From: Cryobacterium algoricola
GTDB taxonomy: Bacteria; Actinomycetota; Actinomycetes; Actinomycetales; Microbacteriaceae
Direction: 5' to 3'
DNA: 64,000 nt
Assembly (NCBI RefSeq): GCF_004402485.1
Contig: NZ_SOFG01000004.1
Span: 124,001 to 188,000 of the forward strand
Below the pieces are notes generated by a model. That model saw only the letters and a program-made list of their open reading frames with translations. It was not told where the DNA came from and ran no database searches. Position numbers and translations under genes: made by a program. Positions 1 to 8,141 of this stretch are shown here, piece by piece; the stretch's first letter is position 1, and each line of letters starts with the position of its first letter.

Positions 1-1
1 C

Positions 2-139
2 GAGCCGCTCGTCGCACGGAAGGGACGCGCGAGCTATCTCGGCGAACGAGCCATCGGACACCGCGATCCGGGCGCCCAGTCCAGCGCCCTGCTTCTGCGT
101 GCCGCAGCCGAGACCGCCGAGCGGGTTGCCGATGAGTGA
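2..139 (+). CDS. dhaL: DhaL, dihydroxyacetone kinase ADP-binding subunit (3' end only)
   Basis: Only the last 45 codons are inside the window. The frame reads through a [11 protein letters not shown] segment followed by GHRDPGAQS, the characteristic C-terminal nucleotide-lid sequence of DhaL, and stops at TGA 137-139. DhaL carries the nucleotide with which the phosphoryl group from DhaM is passed to dihydroxyacetone held covalently on DhaK. Its stop overlaps the dhaM start by 8 nt, so the genes are translationally coupled and dhaK is expected just outside the left edge. The family call is firm despite the truncation; the start cannot be seen. Confidence 0.9.
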   Translation, partial: EPLVARKGRASYLGERAIGHRDPGAQSSALLLRAAAETAERVADE

Positions 140-872
140 TCCGGCGCCTGTCGCCAGCGTCGCCCTCGTCGGCCTCGTCTTCGTGTCCCACAGCTCGCTG
201 ATCGCCAAGGGCCTCGTCGATCTCGCCCGCCAGATGGCACCGAGCGTGCGCATGCTGCCGGCAGGCGGCACCGACGACGACCGGATCGGAACGAGCTTCG
301 CCAAGGTGGCGGCCGGTATCGAGGCAGCGGACGCAGGGAAGGGAGTGGTCGTGCTCTGCGACCTCGGCTCCGCAATCCTGACCGCGGAATCGGCATTGGA
401 CTTCCTCGATGATGAAACCCGATCCCGGGTCGTCATCGCCGACGCACCCCTCGTCGAAGGCGCCGTCGCAGCCGCCGTCGCAGCACAGATCGGCGGCGAT
501 CTGCCTGCCGTGGAGTCGGCGGCCCGGTCGGCGAGGGCATCGCACTCCGGTGCCCCAGCTGGCGAGGTGCCGGTCCCTGCCGCCGATGCCGTGCCCGGTC
601 ATGCGGGTGTCGACACGACAGTGACACGGACGGTTACCCTGATCAACGCGGACGGACTGCACGCCAGGCCCGCCGCGGAGTTCGTGACCCTCGCCGCCAC
701 CCTCGGCGTTCCCGTCACGGTCAACGGTCGCGATGCGGCGAGCCTCCTGGCCATCATGGGCCTCGGGCTGACCCGTGGCGCGCGGGTCGAACTCTCGGCG
801 GCCGGTGACGGCGCGGCCGCGGCGGTCGACGCTCTCGCCACGCTCATCGAATCGGGGTTCGGCGAGGCCTGA
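132..872 (+). CDS. dhaM: DhaM, PTS-dependent dihydroxyacetone kinase phosphotransferase subunit (EIIA-HPr)
   Basis: A 246-residue cytoplasmic protein. Residues about 10-135 form an EIIA-mannose-type domain with the phosphorylatable His20 in VFVSHSS and the CDLGSA loop. Residues about 165-246 form an HPr domain with His177 in [10 protein letters not shown]. An acidic, Ala-rich linker joins them. Known role: it relays phosphate from PEP via Enzyme I to DhaL-ADP for phosphorylation of dihydroxyacetone. Unlike E. coli DhaM it has no EI-like third domain. The ATG at 132 is chosen over an in-frame ATG at 99 because it gives the canonical N-terminus and the tight overlap with dhaL. Last gene of the operon. 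Confidence 0.93.
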   Translation: MSDPAPVASVALVGLVFVSHSSLIAKGLVDLARQMAPSVRMLPAGGTDDDRIGTSFAKVAAGIEAADAGKGVVVLCDLGSAILTAESALDFLDDETRSRVVIADAPLVEGAVAAAVAAQIGGDLPAVESAARSARASHSGAPAGEVPVPAADAVPGHAGVDTTVTRTVTLINADGLHARPAAEFVTLAATLGVPVTVNGRDAASLLAIMGLGLTRGARVELSAAGDGAAAAVDALATLIESGFGEA

Positions 873-945
873 CCTTTCCGGGGCGGGCGTGTCGCCGGCG
901 GATTTCGCCTCTGAGAGATTCGGCCCCGCACAACCCGAATGGTTC

Positions 946-951
946 TATGCT
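946..951 (+). promoter_or_regulatory. -10 hexamer for a leaderless transcript
   Basis: TATGCT lies exactly 6 nt before the ATG at 958, which would put the transcription start on the start codon. There is no Shine-Dalgarno sequence. A -35 element is not obvious. Confidence 0.5.
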
Positions 952-957
952 GGCCGC

Positions 958-1161
958 ATGAGCCAGGTCAACACAGCGCCGTGCCCCGTGTGCGGCCATC
1001 CCATGAGCGAACACACGATCGTGCACGGCGCCCACGACACGATCCTGAACTGTCCTGTGCCCCATCCGGGCGCGTGGGACAGGGACGCATTCGAACCGGT
1101 GAACGAATTCGGCATGGTCACCCACCAGCACCCCGAGGAGGACCCGCCCGACCGCGGCTGA
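958..1161 (+). CDS. Small Cys/His-rich (zinc-ribbon-like) hypothetical protein
   Basis: A 67-residue protein of unknown function. It has CPVCGH near the N-terminus, then HTIVHGAHD and a further Cys in NCPVPHP, a spacing of Cys and His that could bind one zinc ion. The rest is acidic and polar with no membrane segment. The ATG at 958 is preferred because a TATGCT hexamer sits 6 nt upstream, consistent with leaderless expression. It stands alone between dhaM and the TelA module. Zinc binding is inferred from the residues; no role is proposed. Confidence 0.7.
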   Translation: MSQVNTAPCPVCGHPMSEHTIVHGAHDTILNCPVPHPGAWDRDAFEPVNEFGMVTHQHPEEDPPDRG

Positions 1162-1302
1162 AATCTCTGAAACCTCCAGCCCCGTACCAGCAACCGCTGA
1201 TCAGCGCGTGAGTTCACCAGAAATTTCCCTGGATGCCCTATTGTCTGCAGTGCAGATCTCCTGCACAACGCCATACCACCGAATCCAGACGGTATCCATC
1301 GA

Positions 1303-2463
1303 ATGAACGCCACAGCCAAGCGAGTGATCGGGCTCGTCCTCGCGGGTCTGCTCATCGTGGGCGTCGTCATCGTCGTGGTCGGCGGACGCCTGTTCGGAGG
1401 AACGACCGGCACCCCTCCGGCTGCCACAGACCTCCGCGTCGTACACGGGGTCATCGGCTCGGAGAAGAAGCCGTTCTTCGACGATCCGGCCGTCCGGGCG
1501 GTCTTCGCCGAGAAGGGGCTCGACGTCGCGGTCGTCACGGCGGGATCACGCCAGATCGCCACCTCCGTCGATCTCACCGGCGTCGATTTCGTGTTCCCGT
1601 CGTCCGCGCCCGCCGCCGAGAAGATCCGGCGTGAAGCCGGGGCGCGGAGCGTGTTCTCGCCGTTCTACTCGCCGCTCGCGATCGCGACCTTCCTGCCGAT
1701 CGTGACGCTCCTGCAATCCGCGGGAATCGCGAACCAGGATGCCGCGGGCACCTGGCACCTGAACGTCGCGGAGTACCTCAAGGCCGTCGCCGCAGGAACC
1801 CGCTGGAATCAGCTCCCCGGTGCCGCGGCGAGCTACAACAGCTCCCGCTCGATCCTGATCTCGAGTACGGACATCCGCCAGTCGAATTCCGCGGCCATGT
1901 ACCTCGCGATCGCGTCCTACGTCGCCAACGGGGAGAGCGTCATCAGTTCAGCGGACGCGGAGGCCGCCGTGATCGATCCGATGGCTGCGCTCTTCCTCCA
2001 GCAGGGCTTTTCAGCCTCCTCGTCGGAGGCGCCCTTCGAGGACTACCTCTCCCAGGGAATCGGATCGAAGCCCCTCGTGATGATCTATGAGGCCCAGTTC
2101 CTCGGCCGGCAGATGAGCGCCACCGGACGCAGCGCCATCACCCCCGACATGGTCCTGATGTATCCGGACCCGACCGTGCTCTCGAAGCACACGGTGGTTC
2201 CGCTGTCCGAGCAGGGATCCCAGGTCGGCGAGCTGCTCCAGTCCGATCCTCGCCTCGCCCGTCTCGCCGCACAGTACGGGTTCCGTCCGGCCGACCCTGC
2301 CGTGTTCACGGCAGCCCTCGCCGATAACGGCCTCACTGTGCCCGCAAGTCCGGTCAACGTCATCGACCCGCCCAGCTACGAGACGCTCGAGGCGATGATC
2401 ACGACCATCAGCGGGCGGTACGACACCCCGCTGGCGTCCCCGGACGCAAACGTCGACAAATGA
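1303..2463 (+). CDS. Membrane-anchored solute-binding-like protein of the TelA/vWA module
   Basis: A 386-residue protein. Residues about 7-28 form one hydrophobic segment (signal anchor) with no lipobox Cys, so the bulk should be extracytoplasmic. From about residue 45 the sequence alternates short beta strands and helices in the style of periplasmic binding proteins (LRVVHGVIGSE at the start of the mature part, then DLTGVDFVFPSS), with SSTDIRQSN and MVLMYPDPTV further on. No ABC permease or ATPase lies nearby. Its neighbours are telA (46 nt downstream) and a lipoprotein with a similar domain fused to vWA, so I infer a shared extracytoplasmic ligand-sensing role. There is no clear Shine-Dalgarno before the ATG. 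Confidence 0.7.
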   Translation: MNATAKRVIGLVLAGLLIVGVVIVVVGGRLFGGTTGTPPAATDLRVVHGVIGSEKKPFFDDPAVRAVFAEKGLDVAVVTAGSRQIATSVDLTGVDFVFPSSAPAAEKIRREAGARSVFSPFYSPLAIATFLPIVTLLQSAGIANQDAAGTWHLNVAEYLKAVAAGTRWNQLPGAAASYNSSRSILISSTDIRQSNSAAMYLAIASYVANGESVISSADAEAAVIDPMAALFLQQGFSASSSEAPFEDYLSQGIGSKPLVMIYEAQFLGRQMSATGRSAITPDMVLMYPDPTVLSKHTVVPLSEQGSQVGELLQSDPRLARLAAQYGFRPADPAVFTAALADNGLTVPASPVNVIDPPSYETLEAMITTISGRYDTPLASPDANVDK

Positions 2464-2509
2464 CCCGAACCATTCCCGCTGAAAGTTCATCCGGAGACCA
2501 AGGAGCACC

Positions 2510-3751
2510 ATGGCAGACGCATCCCTCGACCTGAGCACTCCCACACCGGGCGAGAGGCCGGCCGCCGGTGCGACAACGGCCCCGAGCGTCGACACCGGCC
2601 TCGTGCTCGTGCCGCCGAACGCGGTCCCGGACATCGGCGGTACCCAGGCCAGCGCGATGATGCCGATCAACGACTCCCGCGCTCAGGAACTCGAAGGACG
2701 CGCGCGCGCCTTCGTCGCGGACCTCATCGACCGTGACCCGTCCGCGCCGGAATTCCAGAAGAAGATCACCGACGTCGCCCAGATGGGCCGTGACGAGATC
2801 CGAGCCGCATCCGAGGTCAGCAACCGGATGCTTCAGCGCCCCGTCGCAGCCCTTGCCGCCGCGCGCGGGAAGGGTGACGAGGCCGACGCGCAGCGGCGGG
2901 TCGCCAGCACCCTCGTCGAACTCCGCGGAACGATCGAGGACCTCGACCCGTCGAGGGCCGACGGCGGGGTCGCACAGTTCCTCCTCAATCTGATCCCGTT
3001 CCGGGACAAGCTGCGCAGCTATTTCGCCCGGTACGCCTCCGCGCAAAGCCAGCTCAACAAGATCATCCATTCGCTCCAGAACGGGCAGGACGCCCTGCTC
3101 AAGGACAATGCAGCCGTCGAAGGCGAGAAGGTGCGGCTCTGGGAGACGATGAGCCGGCTCCAGGAGTACGCCGTCCTCACGAGCGCACTCGACACCCAGC
3201 TCGTGGAACAGATCGACACGGTCAGGACGACCGACCCGGCGAGGGCCGATGCGCTCACGAGCGACCTCCTCTTCACGATCCGCCAGAAGCACCAGGACCT
3301 GCTCACCCAGCTCGCCGTGAGCGCCCAGGGCTACCTCGCCCTCGACGTCGTGCGGAAGAACAACGTCGAACTCATCAAGGGCGTCGAACGGGCGACGACG
3401 ACGACGATCTCCGCCCTGCGCACCGCCGTGATCGTCGCACAGGCACTCGCCAACCAGAAGCTCGTCCTCGACCAGATCACCGCCCTCAACACGACGACCT
3501 CGAACCTGATCGTGTCGACCTCGCAGATGCTCAAGACCCAGTCCGTCGCCATCAGCGAGCAGTCGGCATCCGCCACCATCAGTCTCGAATCGTTGGAAAC
3601 GGCTTTCCAGAACATCTACGAGACCATGGACGCCCTGGACAGCTACAAGCTCAAGGCTGTCGCGACGATGGCCCAGACTGTCGACACCCTGCAGACCCGC
3701 CTCGCGGAGGCGACCGCATACCTCGAGCGAGCCCGGCCGGAAGCGCACTGA
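2510..3751 (+). CDS. telA: TelA-family toxic anion resistance protein
   Basis: A 413-residue, largely alpha-helical cytoplasmic protein. Long heptad-rich stretches cover about residues 60-400, including the family-typical LNLIPFRDKLRSYF and a central region with QLAVSAQGYLALDVVRKNN followed by VERATTTT. TelA (KlaA/YceH/YaaN) proteins are linked to tellurite and other toxic-anion resistance, but the mechanism is unknown. The ATG has a good AAGGAG site 6 nt upstream. Two nucleotides separate it from the downstream vWA lipoprotein, implying one transcript. The family is clear; actual tellurite resistance is not shown by the sequence. Confidence 0.9.
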   Translation: MADASLDLSTPTPGERPAAGATTAPSVDTGLVLVPPNAVPDIGGTQASAMMPINDSRAQELEGRARAFVADLIDRDPSAPEFQKKITDVAQMGRDEIRAASEVSNRMLQRPVAALAAARGKGDEADAQRRVASTLVELRGTIEDLDPSRADGGVAQFLLNLIPFRDKLRSYFARYASAQSQLNKIIHSLQNGQDALLKDNAAVEGEKVRLWETMSRLQEYAVLTSALDTQLVEQIDTVRTTDPARADALTSDLLFTIRQKHQDLLTQLAVSAQGYLALDVVRKNNVELIKGVERATTTTISALRTAVIVAQALANQKLVLDQITALNTTTSNLIVSTSQMLKTQSVAISEQSASATISLESLETAFQNIYETMDALDSYKLKAVATMAQTVDTLQTRLAEATAYLERARPEAH

Positions 3752-3753
3752 GC

Positions 3754-5355
3754 ATGCGCCGCCTCCTGAAGGCCCTCGGCCTGGCCACGGTCACGGCGCT
3801 CGTGCTGGCCGGATGCACGGTTGCGCAGCCGAACGAGCAGGACGGCCTGCCCAACGACGCCAGCACCCTGCGGGTCCTGGCGGGCAGCGAGGTCAAGGAC
3901 ATGGCTCCGATCCTGGAGTCCGCCGCAGCGGACAAGGGAATCCGGGTGGTCTTCGACTACACCGGAACCCTGGCCGGCACGGAACTCGTGGCCTCCGGCC
4001 GCGCCGCCGGCCGCTATGACGCGACGTGGTTCCCGAACAACCGATACCTGTCGCTGCTTCCCGGGGCCGCCAAGGCCGTCTCCTCGAGCGTCAAGATCAT
4101 GAGTTCGCCGGTCGTCCTCGGTCTCCGGCCAGAGGTTGCAACCCGGCTGGGCTGGGATTCCACCCCGCCGACCTGGGCGGACCTCGCCGCCGCAGCCGCC
4201 GGCGGCGAATTCACCTACGGCATGACCAATCCCGCTGCCTCCAACTCCGGGTTCAGTGCCCTCGTCGCCGTCGCAACGGCGCTGTCCGGCACCGGAACCG
4301 CTCTCACCGATGCGGACGTGACCGCGGTCAGCCCGGAACTGACCCGGTTCTTCTCCGGGCAGAAGCTCACCGCCGGGTCCTCGGGGTTCCTCGCGGACAA
4401 GTTCGTCGCAGACCCCACCCTCGTCGACGGCGTCATCAACTACGAGTCCGTCCTCCTCGGTCTCGCCGACAAGGGTGCGCCGCTCACGATTGTCCGGCCG
4501 ACCGACGGAGTCGTCACGAGCGACTATCCGCTCACCCTGCTGGCCTCGGCCGACACGGACAAGCGTCCGCTCTTCGACACCCTCACGGCCTGGCTGACCA
4601 CGGACGCCGTGCAGCAGAGAATCGTGTCGGAGACCCACCGGCGACCCGGCGTCCCCGGGATCGACACCGGCTCGGCCTTCCCGGCCGGCATCCTCTTCGA
4701 GACGCCATTCCCGAACACCCTGGAGGTCGCAAACACCCTGATCGGGACGTACCTCGACACGGTGAGGGCACCCGCGCAGACGCTCTTCGTGCTTGACACC
4801 TCCGGGTCGATGGCGGGGGAGCGGCTGACCGCGCTCCAACAGGCGCTCAAGAACCTCGCCGGGGCGGACTCCTCGACGACGGGCGGTTTTGCCGCGTTCC
4901 GCAACCGTGAGCGCGTGACCCTGATCCCGTTCAGTACGGCCCCGGATGCCCCGACGATCGTCGACGTGCCGCAGGTGGACAAGACCGAGGCCCTGCAACG
5001 GATCCGCGATATCGCGGACGGGCTCTCCGCGGACGGCGGCACGGCGATCTACGCCTCGCTGGAGCGCGCGTATGCACTCGCCCGGCAGCAGAAGGCCGAG
5101 CGACCTGACACCTTCGTCTCGATCGTGCTCATGACCGACGGAGAGAACACCGACGGGCCAACGTCGAAGGACTTCGCGGCGTACTACGCGGCGCAGGGCG
5201 AGGATACCCGGGCGATCGCGACCTACGTCGTGCTCTTCGGCAATGGCAACGTCGACGAGCTCACGAGCGTGGCGAAGCTCACCGGCGGCCAGGCGTTCGA
5301 TGCACTGAACGGCGACCTGTCGAGCGCATTCCAGGACATTCGTGGGTACCAGTAG
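3754..5355 (+). CDS. Lipoprotein with binding-protein domain fused to vWA domain
   Basis: A 533-residue protein. The N-terminus has a basic region, a hydrophobic core and an LAGC lipobox (Cys21), so the mature protein should be lipid-anchored outside the membrane. Residues about 35-320 resemble the extracellular solute-binding fold (starting LRVLAGSEVKDM, with a TYGMTNPAASNSGF segment). Residues about 340-530 are a von Willebrand A domain with an intact MIDAS: D348-T-S-G-S352, and the later TDGEN near residue 462. vWA domains bind metal and partner proteins. It lies 2 nt after telA and overlaps the next gene. Binding-protein domain plus vWA with no transporter genes suggests sensing or assembly rather than uptake (inference). 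Confidence 0.85.
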   Translation: MRRLLKALGLATVTALVLAGCTVAQPNEQDGLPNDASTLRVLAGSEVKDMAPILESAAADKGIRVVFDYTGTLAGTELVASGRAAGRYDATWFPNNRYLSLLPGAAKAVSSSVKIMSSPVVLGLRPEVATRLGWDSTPPTWADLAAAAAGGEFTYGMTNPAASNSGFSALVAVATALSGTGTALTDADVTAVSPELTRFFSGQKLTAGSSGFLADKFVADPTLVDGVINYESVLLGLADKGAPLTIVRPTDGVVTSDYPLTLLASADTDKRPLFDTLTAWLTTDAVQQRIVSETHRRPGVPGIDTGSAFPAGILFETPFPNTLEVANTLIGTYLDTVRAPAQTLFVLDTSGSMAGERLTALQQALKNLAGADSSTTGGFAAFRNRERVTLIPFSTAPDAPTIVDVPQVDKTEALQRIRDIADGLSADGGTAIYASLERAYALARQQKAERPDTFVSIVLMTDGENTDGPTSKDFAAYYAAQGEDTRAIATYVVLFGNGNVDELTSVAKLTGGQAFDALNGDLSSAFQDIRGYQ

Positions 5356-5980
5356 CGTGTCGCGATGGCTTGCCTCGACCAAGAACATCGCGGGTTCGGC
5401 ACTGGGCCTCGCGACACTCGGCGCGCATGTCGCGGTCGGTCTCGGCCCGCTGTGGCCCGTTCTCGTCGTCGCGATGTACGCGGTCGGCGCGCTCGTCGCG
5501 CCGCGCGACCGTGTCGACCTGCGGCCGGGGCCGCTGCACGGAAACGGGGGAGTGGCGTCAGCGGCAGACCTCACAGCCCAGTTGGCCGCGCTGAGGCGTT
5601 CGATGACGGCGGAGAACCGCCGCCTGCCCGAGGAAGCGAGCGTCAGGATCGCCCGGATCCTGGACGCCCTCGATCAGGTCGTCGCCCGCTGGACGGACCT
5701 GACCGAAGCGGCGGACCAGGCCCATACCGTCGAGCAGATGATCCTCGACTACCTGCCGACGTCGATCCAACGGTTCCTGAACCTGCCACGGAGCTTTGCG
5801 ATCGCGAGCCGGGTCGAAGGGAAGAAGACGGCGCAGGACGAACTCATCGAACAGCTCGACATCCTCGAAACCGAGAGCGATCGCATCCGCACCGCGCTCT
5901 ACGCGAAGGATCTCGCAGCGCTCGAAGACCAGAGCCGCTTCCTGCGCGAGAAATTCGGCCGATCGGAACTCGACCTCTAG
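5342..5980 (+). CDS. XpaC-like membrane-anchored helical protein of the TelA module
   Basis: A 212-residue protein. Residues about 12-52 hold two closely spaced hydrophobic segments. The rest (about 75-212) is charged and helical, with a conserved-looking DYLPTSIQRFLNLPRSFA stretch and a coiled-coil end. This matches XpaC (5-bromo-4-chloroindolyl phosphate hydrolysis) proteins, which pair with a TelA homologue in Bacillus (xpaC-yaaN). The name comes from an expression phenotype, so enzymatic activity is not implied. The GTG at 5342 overlaps the vWA gene by 14 nt and has AGGA in range; a GTG at 5357 is possible but has no ribosome site. Confidence 0.65.
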   Translation: MGTSSVSRWLASTKNIAGSALGLATLGAHVAVGLGPLWPVLVVAMYAVGALVAPRDRVDLRPGPLHGNGGVASAADLTAQLAALRRSMTAENRRLPEEASVRIARILDALDQVVARWTDLTEAADQAHTVEQMILDYLPTSIQRFLNLPRSFAIASRVEGKKTAQDELIEQLDILETESDRIRTALYAKDLAALEDQSRFLREKFGRSELDL

Positions 5981-6022
5981 GTCAGACGAGTCCGGTCAGA
6001 CGAGTCCGGTCACGCGAGTCCG
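5981..6022 (+). repeat. 14-bp direct repeat, three copies
   Basis: Two perfect copies of GTCAGACGAGTCCG are followed by a third with two differences (GTCACGCGAGTCCG). The array lies at the junction of two convergent genes, and the last copy runs into the 3' end of the minus-strand DHFR-like gene. It is probably a replication-slippage product that extended the gene boundary. Confidence 0.85.
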
Positions 6023-6639
6023 GGAAGCGGCACCGGCGGTGCCGGTGCGACGGGGGCCGCGGGGCGATAGGTCGCGATGATGACGCCAGTGCTCGTCGTC
6101 CGGCTGTCGACGAGATCGAGCGAAGCGGATGGGCCGCCGTCCGGGAAGAGGCGTCGACCGGTGCCGAGCACCAACGGGTGGATCAGGAGCGTGTACTGGT
6201 CGATCAGGCCCCAGCGCATCAGCGCCCGCACGAGCTCGCCACTGCCCAGGATGACGATGTCCTTGCCGGGCTGCTCGCGGAGTTCCGCGACGGTGGTCGT
6301 CGCTTCACCGCTCAACAGGATCGAGTTGTTCCAGCTCAGGGGGCCGGGAAGCGTTTTCGACGTCACGTACTTCGGGATGTTGTTGATCACCTCGGTGTAC
6401 GGGTTCTCGACGGTCATCGCCGGCCAGATCGATGCGAAGTCCGCGTACGTCTTGCGTCCGAAGAGCAGGGCGCCTGCGTCGCCGATTCCCGCGGCCATGA
6501 CGCTGCCCATCACCGAGTCGGCATAGGGCTGAGCCCAGCCACCGAGGTCGAAGCCATCCCTGCGATCCTCGTTTGCCCGGCCGGGCGCCTGCATCACACC
6601 GTCGAGGGTCACGCTGTTGGTAACCACGATTCTGCTCAT
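6010..6639 (-). CDS. Dihydrofolate-reductase-like (RibD C-terminal family) protein
   Basis: A 209-residue cytoplasmic protein of the DHFR/RibD_C superfamily. The N-terminus VTNSVTLDGVMQAPG, the LLFGRKTYADFASIWP stretch, the nucleotide-binding DIVILGSGELVRAL and the end LVLGTGRRLFPDG are standard for this group. Members are NAD(P)H-dependent reductases of mostly unknown substrate, not true folate reductases. An AAAGGAGT site 8 nt before the ATG fixes the start. The gene is divergent from an ArsR-type regulator, with 134 bp between. The C-terminal tail is Ala/Pro-rich and ends in the 14-bp repeat array. Confidence 0.88.
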   Translation of the reverse strand: MSRIVVTNSVTLDGVMQAPGRANEDRRDGFDLGGWAQPYADSVMGSVMAAGIGDAGALLFGRKTYADFASIWPAMTVENPYTEVINNIPKYVTSKTLPGPLSWNNSILLSGEATTTVAELREQPGKDIVILGSGELVRALMRWGLIDQYTLLIHPLVLGTGRRLFPDGGPSASLDLVDSRTTSTGVIIATYRPAAPVAPAPPVPLPGLA

Positions 6640-6738
6640 CGAAACTCCTTTCCTCCGTCTGCAAACTTACTGCCCGGCGTCGGATCTGCTAATTCGGGGG
6701 ACCGAGATCGCGCCCGCGCTTTCCGGCGATCCGATCTG

Positions 6739-6767
6739 TTGACAAAAAATACTGTCGGTGAAAGCAT
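6739..6767 (+). promoter_or_regulatory. Promoter of the HTH regulator gene, with possible operator half-sites
   Basis: TTGACA (6739-6744) is followed 17 nt later by AAGCAT (6762-6767), which ends 6 nt before the ATG at 6774, so transcription would start at the start codon. TGACA and an inverted near-match TGTCG (4 of 5) flank the spacer and could be operator half-sites for the regulator itself (inference). Confidence 0.5.
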
Positions 6768-6773
6768 GGGCAC

Positions 6774-7409
6774 ATGCTTGAAGTCGCCGTCATCGACACC
6801 GCGGCCGCGGCGGCTGCCTCGCTCGAACCCACGCGCAGCCGACTGCTCGCCGAGCTCGGCACGCCCGGTTCGGCCACGTCGCTCGCGGCCAGGCTCGGCC
6901 TGCCCCGGCAGAAGATCAACTACCACCTGCGCGAACTGGAACGTCACGGCCTGATCGAGCTTGTCACCGAGCGCCGCAGGGGGAACATGACCGAGCGCGT
7001 GATGCGGGCGACGGCTCAGTCATTCGTGATCTCGCCATCCGCGCTCGGGGGAGTGGCTCCGGACCCGCGGCGCGGGGTGAACGAATTCTCGGCGCGCTGG
7101 ATGCTCGCCGTCGCCGCCCGCCTGGTCCAGGAGGTCGGCACCCTGCTCGACCGGTCCGCACGCGCCCACCGTCCGCTCGCGACATTCACGATCGACAGCG
7201 AACTGCGCTTCGCGTCCGCGGCCGATCGCGCCGGATTCAGTACCGAACTCGCCCTCGCGGTCGCGACCCTCGTCGCCCGTTACGACTCACCGCAATCGAA
7301 GGGTGGCCGCGCCCACCGGCTCGTCCTCGCTCTGCACCCGAGCATCACCCGGCCCGCGGAGACCGCCACGCCAGCAGACACCATCACGCCAGCAGACAGG
7401 GAGAACTGA
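6774..7409 (+). CDS. ArsR-type winged-helix transcriptional regulator
   Basis: A 211-residue protein. Residues about 15-75 form a winged HTH (TRSRLLAELG, SATSLAARLGLPRQKINYHLRELERHGLIEL), where RQKINYHLRELE is the recognition helix. The C-terminal half (about 85-190) is a helical effector or dimerisation region of no recognised type. No ArsR-style metal-binding Cys motif is visible, so metal sensing is unlikely. It is followed after 1 nt by an SRPBCC gene, a common ArsR-SRPBCC pairing. The tail contains an 18-bp duplication (copies at 7367 and 7385) encoding two TPAD units. It probably controls itself, its partner and perhaps the divergent DHFR-like gene. Confidence 0.85.
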   Translation: MLEVAVIDTAAAAAASLEPTRSRLLAELGTPGSATSLAARLGLPRQKINYHLRELERHGLIELVTERRRGNMTERVMRATAQSFVISPSALGGVAPDPRRGVNEFSARWMLAVAARLVQEVGTLLDRSARAHRPLATFTIDSELRFASAADRAGFSTELALAVATLVARYDSPQSKGGRAHRLVLALHPSITRPAETATPADTITPADREN

Positions 7410-7410
7410 C

Positions 7411-8097
7411 ATGAGCACGGACTTCGAGATCGTCGTCGAGGGGGAGTACCCCGGCGATCCTGAACAGATGTGGGACGCCGTCACCCACAACACGGCGGCG
7501 TGGCTGTTCCCGACGGACGGCATGCCCGGCGTCGACGTGGTCTCGGAGCGCCCGACCCACCACGTGAACCGCATGGAGGGAACCGACGGATGGTTCAACC
7601 AGCTCGAACAGGTCATCGAACCGCGTCCCGGAGGCCGTTCGTTCCTCCGCTGGGTGCACAGCGGCGTCATCCAGGACGACTGGGACAACCAGTACGACGC
7701 TGCGAGCAGGCACACCGTGTTTTACCTGCACACCCTGTCCGAGTACCTCGAGCATTTCGCGGGCCGCAGTGCCGTCTTCACCGACGTGCAGGGTCCGGCG
7801 GCCTCTGGCGGTCCCGAGGGATTCGAGACGCTCCGGAGCGCCCTCGGGTTGACGCCCGCTTCTGTCGTGGGGGAGACGGTCACGGTCGCGCTGCCGGGGG
7901 TGCCTGCCAGCGCGGCCACCGTCGACTGGAACGCCGAGCACTTCATCGGGCTCCGCACGGACGACGCCCTCTACCGGTTCTTCGGCCGAAACGCCTTCGG
8001 CGCGGTCGTCGGGCTGACCGTGCACCGGTTCGGCGATGACGATGCTGCGGGCCTTCCGGCCGAATGGACAGCGTGGCTCGACGGCCTGTACGGCTGA
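7411..8097 (+). CDS. SRPBCC (START/AHSA1-like) protein
   Basis: A 228-residue cytoplasmic protein. The opening DFEIVVEGEYPGDPEQMWDAVT and the following TAAWLFP are typical of SRPBCC helix-grip proteins, which bind hydrophobic ligands in a central cavity. It is longer than the usual 140-160 residue AHSA1 domain; the second half (from about residue 130) looks like a diverged second copy or extension. The ATG at 7411 is one nt after the regulator stop, so the two are co-transcribed. The ligand is unknown. Confidence 0.8.
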   Translation: MSTDFEIVVEGEYPGDPEQMWDAVTHNTAAWLFPTDGMPGVDVVSERPTHHVNRMEGTDGWFNQLEQVIEPRPGGRSFLRWVHSGVIQDDWDNQYDAASRHTVFYLHTLSEYLEHFAGRSAVFTDVQGPAASGGPEGFETLRSALGLTPASVVGETVTVALPGVPASAATVDWNAEHFIGLRTDDALYRFFGRNAFGAVVGLTVHRFGDDDAAGLPAEWTAWLDGLYG

Positions 8098-8141
8098 AGG
8101 GGGCTCTGGAAACCGGGGGACTCGCGCGCTACCGTTGCAGC

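Noticed and set aside
1241-1266. TGCAG/CTGCA half-palindromes before the first TelA-module gene
   Set aside because: Short and imperfect; could arise by chance, and no regulator or spacing supports an operator.
3643-5574. 643-codon minus-strand frame opposite the vWA lipoprotein gene
   Set aside because: Antisense to a lipoprotein with intact lipobox and MIDAS; no family features.
6752-6767. CTGTCGGTG resembling the PafBC-dependent (RecA-independent) damage promoter motif
   Set aside because: The known motif needs about 8 nt before a TANNNT -10; here the hexamer follows after 1 nt, so spacing is wrong.
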